DNA from: Amoebidium appalachense
Lineage: Eukaryota > Ichthyosporea
Assembly: GCA_963693365.1 (NCBI GenBank)
Contig: CAVNZM010000011.1
Location: 2,170,001-2,234,000, forward strand
DNA length: 64,000 nt
Reading direction: 5' to 3'
Part shown: piece by piece, positions 1-17,613 of the stretch
Layout of the letters: the number at the start of each line of letters is the position of its first letter
How positions within the stretch are numbered: the first letter of the stretch is position 1
The notes under the pieces: model-generated
What the model was told of the DNA's origin: nothing
Seen by the model: the letters and a program-made list of their open reading frames with translations, nothing else
Database searches by the model: none
Made by a program: the position numbers and the translations under genes

Positions 1-561
1 TGTGTGTTGTTTGACTGTATCTTTGCGTGTGTGTGAGAGAGTGTGTAGGTTGGGGGGGGGGGGGGGGGGGGGGGGGGGAAGGTCCTCAGTACAAAAGTTT
101 GTATCTTTTGAACGGCACGTCGGTTTGTGGCCCGATTGATTTCTGACACTTCAGTAACTTTCCTTTGTGTGGCGTGTTGTGCTAACTTCTGACACTTGCA
201 TACACAGGTGTGAACATAAGAGATAACAGAATTCCGCAGGGAACCGGGGGTTGGGGTGGGTGGGTGGGTGGGTAGGTGCGGGGGGGGGGGGGGGGGGGGG
301 GGGGGTTATAGTTTTACTGAGTACAAAGTACTCATTTGGAGGGGAAGCGTGGTGCGCCGGTGAGGAAATGAGGAAGAGGATGCAAGAGGTGGAAAGGGTG
401 GGGAACAGGACGACGCCGGGGAGAAAGGGGGGGGGGGTGGAGAAGGATGACCTACGCTGTTTCCGTTCGAGCGGTCTGGCATTGTCGTTGGCCGTAGTGC
501 ATGTTGAGGAGGAAGAAAAAAATGGGTAGCAGGGGGGACGTGGGGTTGGGTGTGTGTGTGT

Positions 562-600
<39 letters not shown>

Positions 601-1634
601 GTGAGATGGGGATGGAGAAAGCTTGAGTGTGTGAACTAGTTTCCGCTCCGTGTTTCTTCTTTTGATGTGTTATGTTTGTTCTGTTTGCTTGTATCATTTC
701 TGTTGTTTTCGCTTCCTTTCCTGGCGGGCTCGTTTGCATGTCTGTGCCTTGCACGTGTGCCATCTATGTGTGTGTTGGTGAAGGTGTGTGGGTGTGTGGT
801 TGGGTGGAGGGCGGGTCGGGTAGGGTGGGGTGGGGTGGGGTGGGGTTGGGTGGGGGGGGAGGGGGAGGGGGGAGGGGGAGGGGGGGAGGGGAAGGGGGGG
901 GGGGGGGGGGGGGGGGGGGGAAGGGGGGGGAAGGGATTGTACTTCTGACTTCTCCCATCCAAGCGGATCAATGATCCCATGCCCCTCTTCCACCTCCCCC
1001 TCCCCCGCCCCCCGCCCCCGCTACCCCACCCTATCCTGTGTTCGCATTCACCAAATAACCGCTACCAAAATGCGCATGAGTCCAAGGAGGATACAGGAAT
1101 AAGGGAAAGCGGACAGCTGGGGGGGGGGGGGGGGGGGAGGGGGAGGTAGAAGAGGGGGGAGTAGAAGAGAGGGGGAGAGCAGACGGTAAAAATACTCGGC
1201 CAGGGAGTAATCAGAGGGGGACAAAGGCATGTGTGGGAAGGGGGGGGGGGGGGGGGGGGGTTGGGTGTATGCCCTACTCCTCTCTCCTCTCCCTCCCTCC
1301 CCTCCTTCCTTCTCTTCCTCCCTCCCCCCTCCCCCCCCCGCTCTCTCTCTCTTCTCTCTCAATTTCTGTGTACGTGTGTGTGTTGGGTGTGTGTGTGTGT
1401 GTGTTTGTGTGTGTGTGCCTGTCTGTCTTTTTGTACGTGTGTGTGTGTGGGTGTATGTACATCCATATACATATGTATCTGTGTGTGTGGCAGACGTACG
1501 TGTATGTTTCTTCCACCTATACACACTCAGGGGCAGACTTACAGCAGGCTTGGGTCCTTTGTGACTGCCCTGACCAGACTTTCCATTGAGGCAGTGCGCT
1601 GTCCAAGCCCTGTGTGTGTGATTGTCAGCTATAT

Positions 1635-1820
<186 letters not shown>

Positions 1821-2051
1821 CCCCTTCCCGTCCCTCTCTGTCTCCCTCTCTCTCTCCCTCTCCCCCCATCCCTTCCGTCCACCCTCATCCCCCCTCCATC
1901 CCCCCTCTGCTGCTCTACCCGGGCCTCCATCCGTTACAGCTTGCATATGCCATACATGTCTGCTTGCTAATGACTGGTCGGATGCATGTAGGGCTAAATT
2001 AGCCCTTTTAGCTCTGACGATTTATTTTTTTATTTTTTATTTTTTATTTTT

Positions 2052-2082
<31 letters not shown>

Positions 2083-2669
2083 GTGGCTGACCGAGGCTTG
2101 GTAGTGCCTCAAGTGCTCGTGGCAGTGACGACACAGGGCGAGCCATCTGGGGTGACGACTGATTGCGTCAGATGGCGGGCTAAGTGGTAATTAAGAAGAC
2201 GGCGGGGGGGGAGGGGGGGGGGGGGGGGGAGGGGGGAGGGGGGTCAGATGGTGTCTGATCGACAGTAGGTGCAAGAGCGATGAAAGAAGGGAAGATGGAC
2301 GAGTGAAGAAGGGGGGGGGGGGGGGGGGGGGGGGGAAGAAGGAGGGGGGACGGAAAGAAGAAAGCAGACAGGAGAGAGAAAGGAAGAACAGAGAAAGGGA
2401 AATGCGAAGAAAGAGGGGGGGGGAAGGGGGGGGGGGGGGGGGGGAGGGGGACTCCGAACGAAAAAAGGTGGGAAAGGAAGAGCAGGGAAAGCTGGGATGG
2501 CATTGAGAATCTGACGGGGGGTGTAAGCAATAGATAAAGGGAAGAGTGGAAAGAAAGAAAGCAAGAGAAGAAAAGGTAGAAAGCGAGTAGGAAATGATGG
2601 AGAGCGAGGGGAGGTAGGGAGGAGCAAAGTAATAGGAACAACGGCTCTGCATGTGAGGAGCGACGGGGG

Positions 2670-2710
<41 letters not shown>

Positions 2711-2922
2711 AGGAAGACAGGGAGGAGTGAGGAGCAAACAAAGCAGGGTAATTGATAGGGCAGCCCGGAGGGAGGGAAGGAGTGACGTAGAGGGGTTGAG
2801 AGGGAGAGAGAAGAAGAAGGCGGGGGAGAAGAGGGGGGTAGAGGGTGTGCACACGTGCACACGCACACTATGTGCATACACGAACACTTGTGCATGGCGC
2901 CCGCTCAAAGGCATGCAAATAC

Positions 2923-2927
<5 letters not shown>

Positions 2928-3002
<75 letters not shown>

Positions 3003-3164
3003 AACAAACACGCATGCACGCACACACACGCACACACGCTCACACACACACGCGCGCGCGCGCGCGCGCACGCGCACACACACACACACACGCACACACG
3101 CACACAGGTGCAAGCGCACACAAGCACACACACGCATACACACACTTTCACACACACAAACGCG

Positions 3165-3245
<81 letters not shown>
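2928..3245. repeat. Compound (CA)n/(CG)n microsatellite
   Basis: Two perfect (CA)n blocks flank an interrupted CA/CG section that includes pure CG runs near 3052-3068. It ends about 50 bp before the acceptor of the exon at 3297, which fits the window-wide habit of CA arrays lying just upstream of acceptors. Confidence 0.95.
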
Positions 3246-3247
<2 letters not shown>

Positions 3248-3296
3248 TTGGGCCCTGGTTGACCACAACTATATTTTGTGGCTGTGCGCTTTGCAG

Positions 3297-3772
3297 GTCG
3301 CTATTACTGCGGCCAAGCACGACCTCCGCCTCCTGCGGGTAGACCCGCCGCTGATTTGCATGCGACATGGTGAAGGTAAACGCCGGGGAAAAAAAAAGCG
3401 AAAAGCCTTGTATAGCGTGTATGCTGGTCTACACCAACCAGTTGACACTGTGTGCTGTTGTGCTTCACAGTCTGCTCCAAAGGTGAGATTGGAACTCGGG
3501 TATATGGATAGAAGGCCTGAAAGGATGCTTTGGATGTGTTTATGCGTGCCACAGGTAGTGGCCTGGGCAAATGATGCTGCCACCATACAGGCAGGCTCAA
3601 ACTTTCTGAGACAGCCGGCTGGCAGAGAGCTGTGGTACAAGCTGGCCACCTACAACTGGCAGACTAGGCGGAGCGGCAGCCGGCTGAGCCGGCGGCGGTC
3701 GCGGGCGGGAGGCTTTTTCAAAAACCCCAAAACCTACGCGTGGATGGAATTTTTTTGTAATTTTTTCTCTTG
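3297..3772 (+). CDS. 3' exons of an unrecognised protein
   Basis: I do not recognise this protein. Three exons can be joined in phase. The first is 3297-3375 (acceptor TTTGCAG, donor G|GTAAAC), coding for VAITAAKHDLRLLRVDPPL and a few more residues. The second is an optional 12-nt exon at 3471-3482. The last begins at about 3556 after CAGGTAG and reads VAWANDAATIQAGSNFL, continuing to a TGA at 3772. The end is basic and Arg/Ser-rich (RRSGSRLSRRRSR). The alternative acceptor four bases upstream would give an immediate stop, which is why I prefer CAGGTAG. Upstream exons are not identified, so the N-terminus is missing. Confidence 0.4.
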
Positions 3773-5445
3773 ACTGGGATTTATTGATCAGTGGTCCAGT
3801 GGATATGAAGGCAACGTGCAGCCACAGGCTACATGACCACCAAAATAACCGACTTCGAAAGAGCCACAGCGATGAAATAAAAAATAAAACAACAAGTGAC
3901 CAAAGGACACCAGAAACTAGTTTGCTCCAACTAGTCATATGCAGCGATGATGACCAGGCCACACTCCGCAAGAAGACATCATTACTGCTGCCTCCCAACA
4001 GGCCCCCCTCAAAAGCTACCGGGGCACAGCAAGCAAATCAGCCCTTTAAAGAGCAACGCAGACCAAATCCGAGCGAAAAAACAATCCCCACGGGCCCGTC
4101 CCCTAGAAAACCCGCAGAAGCTGTCTCTAACTCTTTGATAAGGTGGCCTAGTTGTGGCAGGACACACAGGAAAACACAACTACAGAATGCATGCAAGCAA
4201 ACCCAGTCATTGCCATACTGCTGAAGGCTGAAAACACGGCAGCCACAAGGAAAGCTCCTCGACGACCCGATAGCTACCCCTCCAATCACGCAACGCAGAA
4301 TCAGTTGAAGAATTTGCAGCAGCCCACCGCCAATAGCTCGCGTAGAAGTGTAGATAGCGTGTAGAAGTCACCGTAAGTTGCAGTGGGCCACGAGATGTCG
4401 AAGAAACCACTCCCCAAGCGAGAAACTCCGCGGAAGGGAGATGTCCCCACACTCTCACCGCAGTAGGAATAGACAAGGCCGCACTACACACACACAGTGT
4501 CACGTTCCCCTGAGTGGGACCCCTTCCCACCACAAAAAGAAAAAACGAAAGCCTTTATATACCTGCCATGGTGAAGAATCGGGAAACGAAGTTGACGTGA
4601 CAGCTAAGAGATCGAAGTAAAAGTTTTGTAATTTTTCTCAAAGGAGATCACCTAGGGGCCTGGCGGCGCGGGGCGGCCCTTGGGCTTGAAGCCTTGAAGT
4701 CCACTTATGACTTCTTGTACCGTCCCTCTAGATTTTTACTCGCGCCAACAAGGGGATAGATTACTTGAAGTGTCGTGTATGGCTGCTGCACGCTCCAAGT
4801 CCTCATGAAGTTCATGAGTTTACACTTTTGAAATTTGGATTTTTGATGGACACCCGGAACGTTGGCCTGTTTAGCAGGACTCGGTGCTTTCCTATCCAAT
4901 CAGCAAACAGCCCGCGAATTGTTCCGATTGGTTGACTAAATTTTCCCCGGCACCGCCAGCCCTGCCCCGGCCCCACGCATCGATGCTTTGTTTACGTTGC
5001 TGCAGATGTCATGTCCACAAAGTACGTTGAACAAAACTTGCAGTCTGTTACATATAATAAGGGATACGGAATAGCCTTAACATGGCCGCAGTATACTGAG
5101 CATTGTGCAGATCGGCACATCGATATCGTACGCGTGTTAGCTACGCGTGTTACCAATTAATACCTACTTATTCCCCTTAATAGTTTTCGGGCGCAACGGT
5201 GCTAATATGTTGGACACACATGTATGTAAAGTACACTGATTATAATTTAAAGCTCGAGCAACCCAGCTCGTCGAGCATGCGCTAACTAACTTGAACATAA
5301 GTTTTTGAGCTTGGATTGTTACATACATATATTGCATATATATTGACATCTGGCTCCACTGAGCTGGATTTACAGGAACCACGTGATCATGGGGAGGGGC
5401 TAAGAAGGTAGAGAAATGGGGAGGGGCTAAGAAGGTAGAGAAATA
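3773..5445. other. Spacer, no gene recognised
   Basis: Ordinary-complexity DNA. Several 60-146 codon frames overlap on both strands (for example 3784-4224), but none has recognisable motifs or splice-consistent partners. It holds a motif GATTGGTTGACTAAA at 4926-4940, shared with two other spacers. A 29-bp direct repeat lies at about 5390-5447, immediately before the broken first exon of glycosyltransferase copy 1. Confidence 0.5.
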
Positions 5446-6512
5446 TTGGGCAGGTGGGTGCATGCCCGTGCCACATCACTCCCTCTTTCCCAGCCATTTC
5501 TGACTTTTTTTGCCCTCATTCTGGTAGCAACTTCACCTCTTGTTTACAGCTACGGACATGCACGTGCACGGTGTACGGGCTCCTCTTGGAGCACATTTCT
5601 TCGCCCCTTCACCCTTAAGTTACAACTTGCTCAAAATGAACCACAACAGCCGGAGTACTAGTCTTCGAAGTTGGACGCAAGGAACGGGAGCATGGCTCTA
5701 CTCGAAAACATTGCTTTTTACCAGAACACATGTAAAGCAAACGAGCACATCGAGAGCAATGACAGATTCTTTGACCCCAAATAGCACTACTTTTCCATCA
5801 CATCCCAGCAGTGGTGATGGGATGCCTCAGCCCTCACAGAGAGGTTTGAACGTGTCCGAGAGCGAAGAAGAAGAGAGTGGGTTCGACTAGCATTCCTGAT
5901 GGATTCATTTGCACGAAACAACACTGTGGCGGGAAAGAGGGTGTTCCTGATGCTGGTCACCAGGAAGTTGGCCAGAGCATGGGCAGGTGGGTGTCATCTT
6001 GTTATCTTTGGGGTTTGCATGGATGTGTCCTTACATACATGTGCAGTCTGTGCAGGGAGGTGTGTGCACATCTAAGAGGGCCCAACCACGTGCACATCGG
6101 CAGAGTCAACTTGCTCAGAGCGGAAAACATTGTTATGCGCATGCAAAAAGCAGCATTAGTCAGCAGAGCAAGAATTGATCCAGAAAAGCAGACTCTAGTA
6201 TTCTTCTATAAGCAAAAAGTTCTAAAGCAGGCTTGTTGTGAAGAATACAGAAAAATGCCAGAAAAAGCAGAATTATTCTTCCATAAGCAAAAATATTCTT
6301 CTAAAGGAGGTATGTTGTGAAGAATACAGAAAAATTCTGCGAAAAATTAAAGGTAGAATTATATATCCTGCTTATGCAAGCTTCAACACGGTTCCGCAGT
6401 GAGAAGAATAATACTGCTTTCTTGCTTTATTCTGCTCCGAGCAAGTTGACTCTGCTGATGTGGTTGGCCCCTTACAAGCCGTATTTATTCGCCTTAAGCC
6501 ATGTTTTCCCTT

Positions 6513-6543
<31 letters not shown>

Positions 6544-6794
6544 AGCCATCCTCCCCCCCCCCCCCCCCCTTTTGCCCCCTCCCCCCCACCGTTACCCTTC
6601 TCGTACATCTCATCGAACACCATTAACCGATGACAAATTTGACTAACCCATCAGATCCTGATATGTATTCCAACCCCGCACACGTGAAAATGAAGCGTGC
6701 ATAATCTTGCGCACCATGTATTTACTCATAAACAAAAACATGCACACATTGAGTCAGACACCAAAACGGTGTATGTTGCCATCTGGGCACGTGA

Positions 6795-7099
6795 TGCGCT
6801 GCAAAAACTTGGTACACACACACACACACACACACTCACATTCCCTATTGGTCAGGCTGGGAGGAAGACTAGCCCACGCTATGGATGCCCTGGTGTGCAA
6901 ACTGTTGCACACGGGCATAGACTGCTGATGTCGTTCGAACGCACACTTGCACATACGGGCACATACGCACACCACACACACACACATACGCACACAGGGG
7001 TGTGCGCGCACACACACATACACATGCACACACACAAGGTGGACTGCATATTGTGACGCGCACGCACACACACACACCGGGATACACACACACACACAT

Positions 7100-7131
<32 letters not shown>
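6795..7131. repeat. Interrupted (CA)n array before acceptor
   Basis: CA-rich intronic DNA that ends as (CA)n directly in the acceptor CACACAG of copy 1 exon 2. Copy 2 has a far larger array in the same place. Confidence 0.9.
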
Positions 7132-7133
<2 letters not shown>

Positions 7134-7389
7134 ACCGGGCGCCCATGGACGTGCGCCTGGCTCTGTTTGAGACGTTTGCCTTTCCCTCGGTCAAGGCGCA
7201 GCAAGGCCCCTTTCTGTGGGTCATATTTGCCGATTCAGACATGTTCAGCGACCAGAAGCAGAAATTCCTGGACATCATATGGCCACTACGTCACCGAATA
7301 GTGGTGGGTTATAGGTTGTGTCGTTAAAGAAAGAGAAAAGTAGGACTTTCGGAAGTGGGGATAGGAGAATAGGAGGAGGAGAGGAGATT

Positions 7390-7557
7390 TGGGGTGCAGA
7401 GGGACTGGGAAGGGATGGGGGGAGGGAGGGGAGGGGCGGGGAGGGGGGGGAGGGGGGGGGGGGGAGGGGGGGGGGGAGGGGGGGGTGGGGGGTGGGGGGG
7501 GGGGGGGGGGGTGGAGGGGCGGGGCGAGGGGGGGGGGGGGGGGGGGGAGGGGGCGCA

Positions 7558-7613
<56 letters not shown>

Positions 7614-7860
7614 GGGCATAAAGAGAGAACGACCGAGGAGGTGTTAGGTGGGAAGGTCAGACAAACTGACGTGTTAGTGAAGGAGAGGTGAGCAAGGGAG
7701 GGAGTTGGGGAAGGTTGTGGGGGGGGGGGGGGGGGGGGGGGGGAGATCGAAATGGAGAGGGACGGGATGCATTTTCATAAAACACCATCACATATGCAAG
7801 ACGACAAAAGTGGCCGGAGCAGGGGGGGGGGGGGGGGGGGGGGGGAGGGGGGGGGGTGGC

Positions 7861-7891
<31 letters not shown>

Positions 7892-7910
7892 GGGGGGGGG
7901 GGAATCAACA
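7390..7910. repeat. G-homopolymer-rich intron
   Basis: Several pure or nearly pure G tracts, including one of roughly 50 nt ending at 7612, fill the intron between exons 2 and 3 of glycosyltransferase copy 1. They are the source of poly-Gly and poly-Pro open frames. Confidence 0.9.
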
Positions 7911-8606
7911 ATAGGGCTGATAGATATGAGAATAGAGAACATGCTCCCATAATGCTGGTGCATAGTATCTTCTGTTGCTGTGCTCATGCAGGTTGTTTGG
8001 ACCAATCGGTGTGCACATTCGCTCAATCCGATCCGCTACAAGCCAATCATTGACGCCCATCTCAAGTCGTTTCTTCAACGGGTGGATTCGCTCTACGACA
8101 CGATCATCACCACCCGATTGGATGCCGATGACGTCATGCACCCCAGCACGTTGGCGCTGACACGGGGGGCAGCCAGAAACGTCAGCACACCGTTTATGCG
8201 TGTGAGGTGGAGGAGGGGGTATGCGTGGAGGCCGGGGGGAGAGGAGGGGTTGGGGTTGGTCAACAGCTACATGTTTGCTTCGCTGGCTATAGGTGAGCAG
8301 CGTGGCATCCTCCCCTGCATAGAGCAACACAATTCCATGGGAATAAGGCCAGGGAAGAAGAATGACCCGGCAAGGCGCAAATGAAGAATGAGGGGGTGAT
8401 GTATGTGTTAGAGGGTTGGAAATATGGAGGAGACAACAACGAGCATCAACAAAACGTCACAAAAGTGGGAAATCCAAAATCAAATAATATAAGCGTGCAG
8501 GCAGGAGACACTTGAACAGAGCCCATCATCAGGGGGGTTCCTATGCCTCCACAATTGGGTTCCTATGCCTCCACAAAAGCATGGGTTTCGACTCTTTATC
8601 CTCTCG

Positions 8607-8607
<1 letters not shown>

Positions 8608-8696
<89 letters not shown>
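8608..8696. repeat. 89-nt uninterrupted G homopolymer
   Basis: The longest perfect homopolymer in the window, in the intron between exons 3 and 4 of glycosyltransferase copy 1. A second tract follows at 8766-8819. Length in the deposited sequence may be inexact, because such runs are hard to sequence. Confidence 0.9.
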
Positions 8697-8699
<3 letters not shown>

Positions 8700-8765
8700 G
8701 TGGTGTGCTCCGAGAGTCGGAGATGGAAAGGGAGTGTTTGTGTATGTAACCTTTTTTTTTGGGAA

Positions 8766-8802
<37 letters not shown>

Positions 8803-9639
8803 GGGGGGGGGGGGGGGGGCAGTAAACCAGGTGTACAGACAGGGTAAGTGATGATGCAGCACCCTGCGGCTCACCCCGAGAAGGGGCAGGGGAAGGAGAA
8901 GCAGGAAGGGTGGAGGGGGGATGTGGGGTAAGTAGGGAGGGAGGGGAGTCTGGATTGAAGGGGAGTTTTCAAGGTATCCATATGTGTGTGATGCAGAAGG
9001 GGAGGGGGGGGGGGGGGGGGGTGGCATTAACGGTAATGAGACTGAGGGAAGTGGAGTGTGGCATGCAGCACTATCACCCCCATGCTTTGCGCCTGCCATT
9101 ATCACTCGTGCTACGGTTCTGATGTGTGCAAATGTGTGCATACTTTTTTCCGCTGATTCTTTGATGCAGGCACCTCCCTCCTTTCCGACGGAGCTTACTC
9201 GCCCCTGACCCACAACGTGCACGGCATGAGCCACGTCCGCATGCTGCCGGCAATCTACGACAGATGCAATCAGTACCGCATGCCCACCGACACCCGTCCG
9301 TGCTACAACGACACACAGGCAGATATTGTGCTGCATAGACACGGGTGGTTGTATGTGCGCACGGCAATCAGTGATGGCGATTCCGGGCAGGAAGAAAACG
9401 ACCCAAAACTGTTGAATGCTGTGCCCGGTGGTGAGGTGAGGCCTTTGTTGAGTGAATTTGGGCTGGACCCCGAGAGAGTTAAAGCGTTTAACCTTTTGCT
9501 GCCGGATTATAATAGGAGGCTGGCTGATGAACCGGTGAACACCCCACCATCGTGTGGGTTTTTTACGCGAATGGGCAACCCGAAATACCACAAGGAGGGT
9601 GAAGACGAAAACAACAATGCCACCTTAGCCGAACGATAG

Positions 9640-10426
9640 GGGTTCTGCACATTGATCCCCCCCCACCCGGGCTGCTTCTCTTTTCAGTCTCTCTTTTAGG
9701 CCCTGACGCCATTACCTCACACCACCATGAGAGTTGAATGGCATATGAGCATCTGCGTGTATGGTTTTTTTGGACCTTAATACCCCCTTCCCTTCCCAAC
9801 CCCTCTATTTTAGCCTTCTGCAATAGACTGGTTGTAGCGGCTGCTGAATATCCATGCGCTGCTTTAAGCCTCTATGAGCAACTATTAGTGCATCGCTACG
9901 CAGCCTGCAGCCATTTGCTTTAACTTAGCCTAACCTGTTCAGTATAAACTTAGTGAATGATATGTACCTAACACTAGGCACACCCACACGAGCAAAATGG
10001 AAATAAACTCTCGGTTGCCAAGCGCAAAGAAAAGAGCGATATGGCTTCATGTAAACTTATGTGCTTTGATACAAGGGCTGACTGGAGTCTTAACTTCTAC
10101 TATGGGTTGTTTGTAGCCTCTTGACACCTGGTCCAGAAAACTGTCAAATTCTTAACCTGGGAAATACACGAGGTATTGTGATGCACAGACCCGTCCACAA
10201 CTGAAGTTGATCACACACACAACACGTGAATGCACGCACACGTGTGCACCCACCTCACAAACGCCAAAGCCAACATACATAAACGGCCGTCACACACACG
10301 CCTGCACCCCTGCCCACACGCACGCACGCACCCCCGTCCGTCCGTCCGCCCGCCTGCCCGCACACACGCACGCACGCACGCACGCACGCACCCACACACG
10401 CGTGCGCACACACCCACTCACAGACA

Positions 10427-10469
<43 letters not shown>

Positions 10470-11358
10470 CACACCAGTGCACACACACACTCACACACAT
10501 GCAAACACACATGCACCCACCTACCCACGCACACACACAAACACACGCACGCACACCTGCCACCAATTACAGGACCTACCACATGAGGCACGTTTGACAC
10601 TTTACATCATCGTCCAAAAACACAACGGGGTGCATACCCTTGGAGTCATATCTGAGAACCTTAACTGTGGAAGATCCTATCCTCCTCGGTACCTCGAATG
10701 CTCTTGCGCTCAAAGACGTAAGTGCAGGGGGAAGACTGGAGGTTTGTGAGGTTCATAGAATGAGAGGGTGAGAGATATGGCGGGTGGAGGCTAGGAATCG
10801 GTGAAAGGGTAAGGAGAAACGGATGGGGAAGGAAGGAATAACGTGAGAGGAGAACCTAAGTGCGTGTAAAGCATTATTTTGAAGTTCGAGCGAGCGACAG
10901 AGGAAAGTGTAGATTTGGAATGGGAATTGGAGAATTGAAAGGGAATAAGCTGGAAGGGGAAAGGGAGAGGGCAGGGGGTTGAAAATGGAGCGAAAAGCAA
11001 ACAAACGGGACGTCGAACATATGCGTGCATGTGTGTGTGCGAGAAGAGAGGAGGAAGAAAGATTGGCAGGGGAAGGCCGGGGGGGGGGGGGGGGGGGGAG
11101 GGGGGGGGGGGGGGGGGAGGAGAAAACAGGCATGGACCTCACCAATTGCAATTATTGGTGTGTTGTTGACACATGTAAATACCTACTTTTTCGATTATTT
11201 AGCGGACCGGCCATCCTACAGCGTATGTGTGCATTACGCACTCACCTGTCCACCTCCAACACCATGTCACACACTTCATTCACCATCATCGAACTTCTTC
11301 TCCATTACCGCTGCTGTTTGACAATTGTGCCCTGGCACACACGTGTATCCCAACCCAT

Positions 11359-11395
<37 letters not shown>

Positions 11396-12895
11396 CGCCC
11401 TTCCCCACCGCCTCCCCCCCACCCCCCCACCCTCCCCTCCCTCCCCAGGCTAGGTCGTCTTGATAACCTGCCTTGCTGTCATGGCCTTTTTCCGTGCATA
11501 ACTGCTGTGTGCGCAAATATTGGGGGGCGGGACCCCATCAGTACCGGGTGGGTATTCACATGTTGAACGTGCATGTTTGAAAAGGTAACTGAATGTATGT
11601 GTCGGATACACACCACATGTGTAGAATGCATGAGAAAAGGAGATTACTCAGCAGAATGCTCTAAAAGCGACTAACGAACGAAATCTGATAGAGTCAAACG
11701 GGTTGAACTTTTTTTTTTAATGAACCGTTGAAGTATTTGTTTGTTTTTGTAAATAGAAACCCATGATGAATCGCCCTGATTGGTCAACTAAATGAGCATA
11801 ATCACGAGGGAACGTGATCAGATCTGGGGTGCATGTTGGCCCTGTGCTGCTGTGCATCCTGTCTGCAGCCGGTTTCATGGTGCCAGAAAGCAATTCCCAA
11901 CCTTTTCCATGCTCAATTGAACACAAAATTAATGGTCCTTGTGCCTTTTGTGGCCAGTTTCCTAGATTCTAACAGTGATATATGTGCCCTCAAGTCGCCT
12001 CCAAGAGGCTCGGAGCTCCTGAGTCAGCCGGCGGATCTGTGCCCGGTCATGTGACTCATGTCCCTACTTCCAAGATCTATTCAGCCAATCAACTCTACAA
12101 ATACTCTTGAATAGATCTGGACCTGTGCCAGCGATGGTGCTGTATGACACTGTATATTTGATGCAAGCAAATCTATTGGTTCCACAGAAATATTAGGCGG
12201 CATCGGCGTTTGGTTTGGTTATTTTGCCTCTATATATATTTACTACTGATGATGTCTGTAGCTTCGCTTACAGCACAGTATATGGATTCTTCAGTGATCT
12301 TGGTCAAAGAATAATATTTCGATCTGATTGGTTAACTAAAACCCCCTAGAATACCCCCAGATTGGGCAAGAACGTGATCCGTGTTCGTTTCATACCCGAA
12401 CTAAATGGCCACACTTGAACAATGAAGCTATTAGTATATAAATAGGTATACACAATATTAACAGTTACCTAATCCCGCAATTTTTGCTTTCTTAACAAAG
12501 TAAATGTTCCCCAGTTCTGTAGCTATAAAACGGGCGCTGCTTGCACACGTACCTACATATATATATATACCGACACGTGTGCGTTCACAACCCCTTCGGC
12601 GAGTGTTCCGGAATTCGAAGTAATATTGGCGGATTTCCCCAGACCCTAGCTCTTACCTTCTCAGTCGGCGGCCTGCGTTTACTGAACAGGTTTCTGAAGC
12701 AAAACATAAACACAAAGAAGTAGCCTTATTATTCGCGACAACCGAGAGGGCGTGAGGTGCGGAATGCATGTAGCTCCGCATGTAGCTATGATACCAACAC
12801 ATGGAATGGGCAGGGCGTTGTTAGCTTAGAGTCGAGTCATAGTGGTGTGGCTACCGTTGAAGCTGGCTGGCCGAGCGAGCTAGAATCACATAGTC
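9640..12895. other. Spacer between glycosyltransferase copies
   Basis: Contains a mixed CA/CG array (10210-10560), an orphan exon (10573-10717), C- and G-rich tracts near 11080-11450, and two copies of GATTGGTYAACTAAA (11778-11792 and 12326-12340). In both copies GAACGTGATC occurs shortly downstream. A TATA-like CTATAAAACG near 12521 may belong to the promoter of copy 2, whose ATG is at 12896. No complete gene is visible. Confidence 0.55.
10573..10717 (+). CDS. Orphan exon resembling PI3-kinase C2 start
   Basis: An open 48-codon exon bounded by a good acceptor (CCAATTACAG) and a consensus donor (C|GTAAGTG). It starts DLPHEARLTLYIIV. The D-L-P-x-x-A-R-L pattern is the hallmark start of a strand in the C2 domain of phosphoinositide 3-kinases, where DLPRxARL is typical. 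The remainder, which ends in a Cys-rich SCAQR stretch, is not clearly C2-like. I found no neighbouring PI3K exons in either direction within the glycosyltransferase spacer, so this is probably a captured or relic exon. The family assignment rests on about ten residues. Confidence 0.3.
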
Positions 12896-17099
<4,204 letters not shown>

Positions 17100-17435
17100 T
17101 GTTTTTGTCGAATGATGTAAGAACGGCTGCCTGTTTAGTTGTATGAATCAGCTCACGGTTGCACCTTATATGTACGAACGTAGTTATTAATGCGGGGAAT
17201 ATTGCATGAGCAACATGTATCTACAGTGACGAATAGAGTAATGACTATATTAAACGGAAGTATCAGACACATTTAAAAAAGCTGGCATCACAGTGACCCT
17301 CGGGCATTGCATATTTGGCTGTCATTGTGTTGCACACTGTGTGCCGCATGAATAAGTTCTCGCATAAGCTACGATTAGCTACATCTGACAATATTATGGA
17401 GTGCCAACTTAAAGTTATTCTCTCACTTTGTAACC

Positions 17436-17470
<35 letters not shown>

Positions 17471-17517
17471 ACCACCACCACCCCTTCTCCTCCTTAGGCT
17501 TTCCAGGGGCCGTGCCC

Positions 17518-17613
<96 letters not shown>

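Larger units (their letters stand above)
5446..9639 (+). pseudogene. Rhamnosyl-transferase-like gene, copy 1, broken first exon
   Basis: A tandem paralogue of the gene at 12896-17099. Exons 2-4 are intact: 7132-7303, 7992-8292 and 9170-9639, with matching phases. They carry the core of a putative rhamnosyl-transferase-type GT-A glycosyltransferase, including [21 protein letters not shown] and the conserved end PPSCGFF. The counterpart of exon 1 (about 5446-5985) is decayed. The initiator ATG is not conserved, the membrane segment (LTFFALILVATSPLVYSYG) is in a different frame from the SGDGMPQP/NVSESEEEES stretch, there is a TAG after SGFD, and a 4-nt loss then a 2-nt gain shift the frame relative to copy 2. 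Either the gene is dead or exons 2-4 are driven from an unidentified 5' exon. A possible poly(A) signal AATAAA lies near 10003. Confidence 0.75.

Noticed and set aside
8126-8137. TGACGTCA (CRE) in the glycosyltransferase exon, also in copy 2
   Set aside because: It is the coding sequence GAT GAC GTC ATG for Asp-Asp-Val-Met in the catalytic motif, so chance codon use explains it.
8512-8847. Poly-Gly frames over G homopolymers
   Set aside because: Pure homopolymer translation inside an intron.
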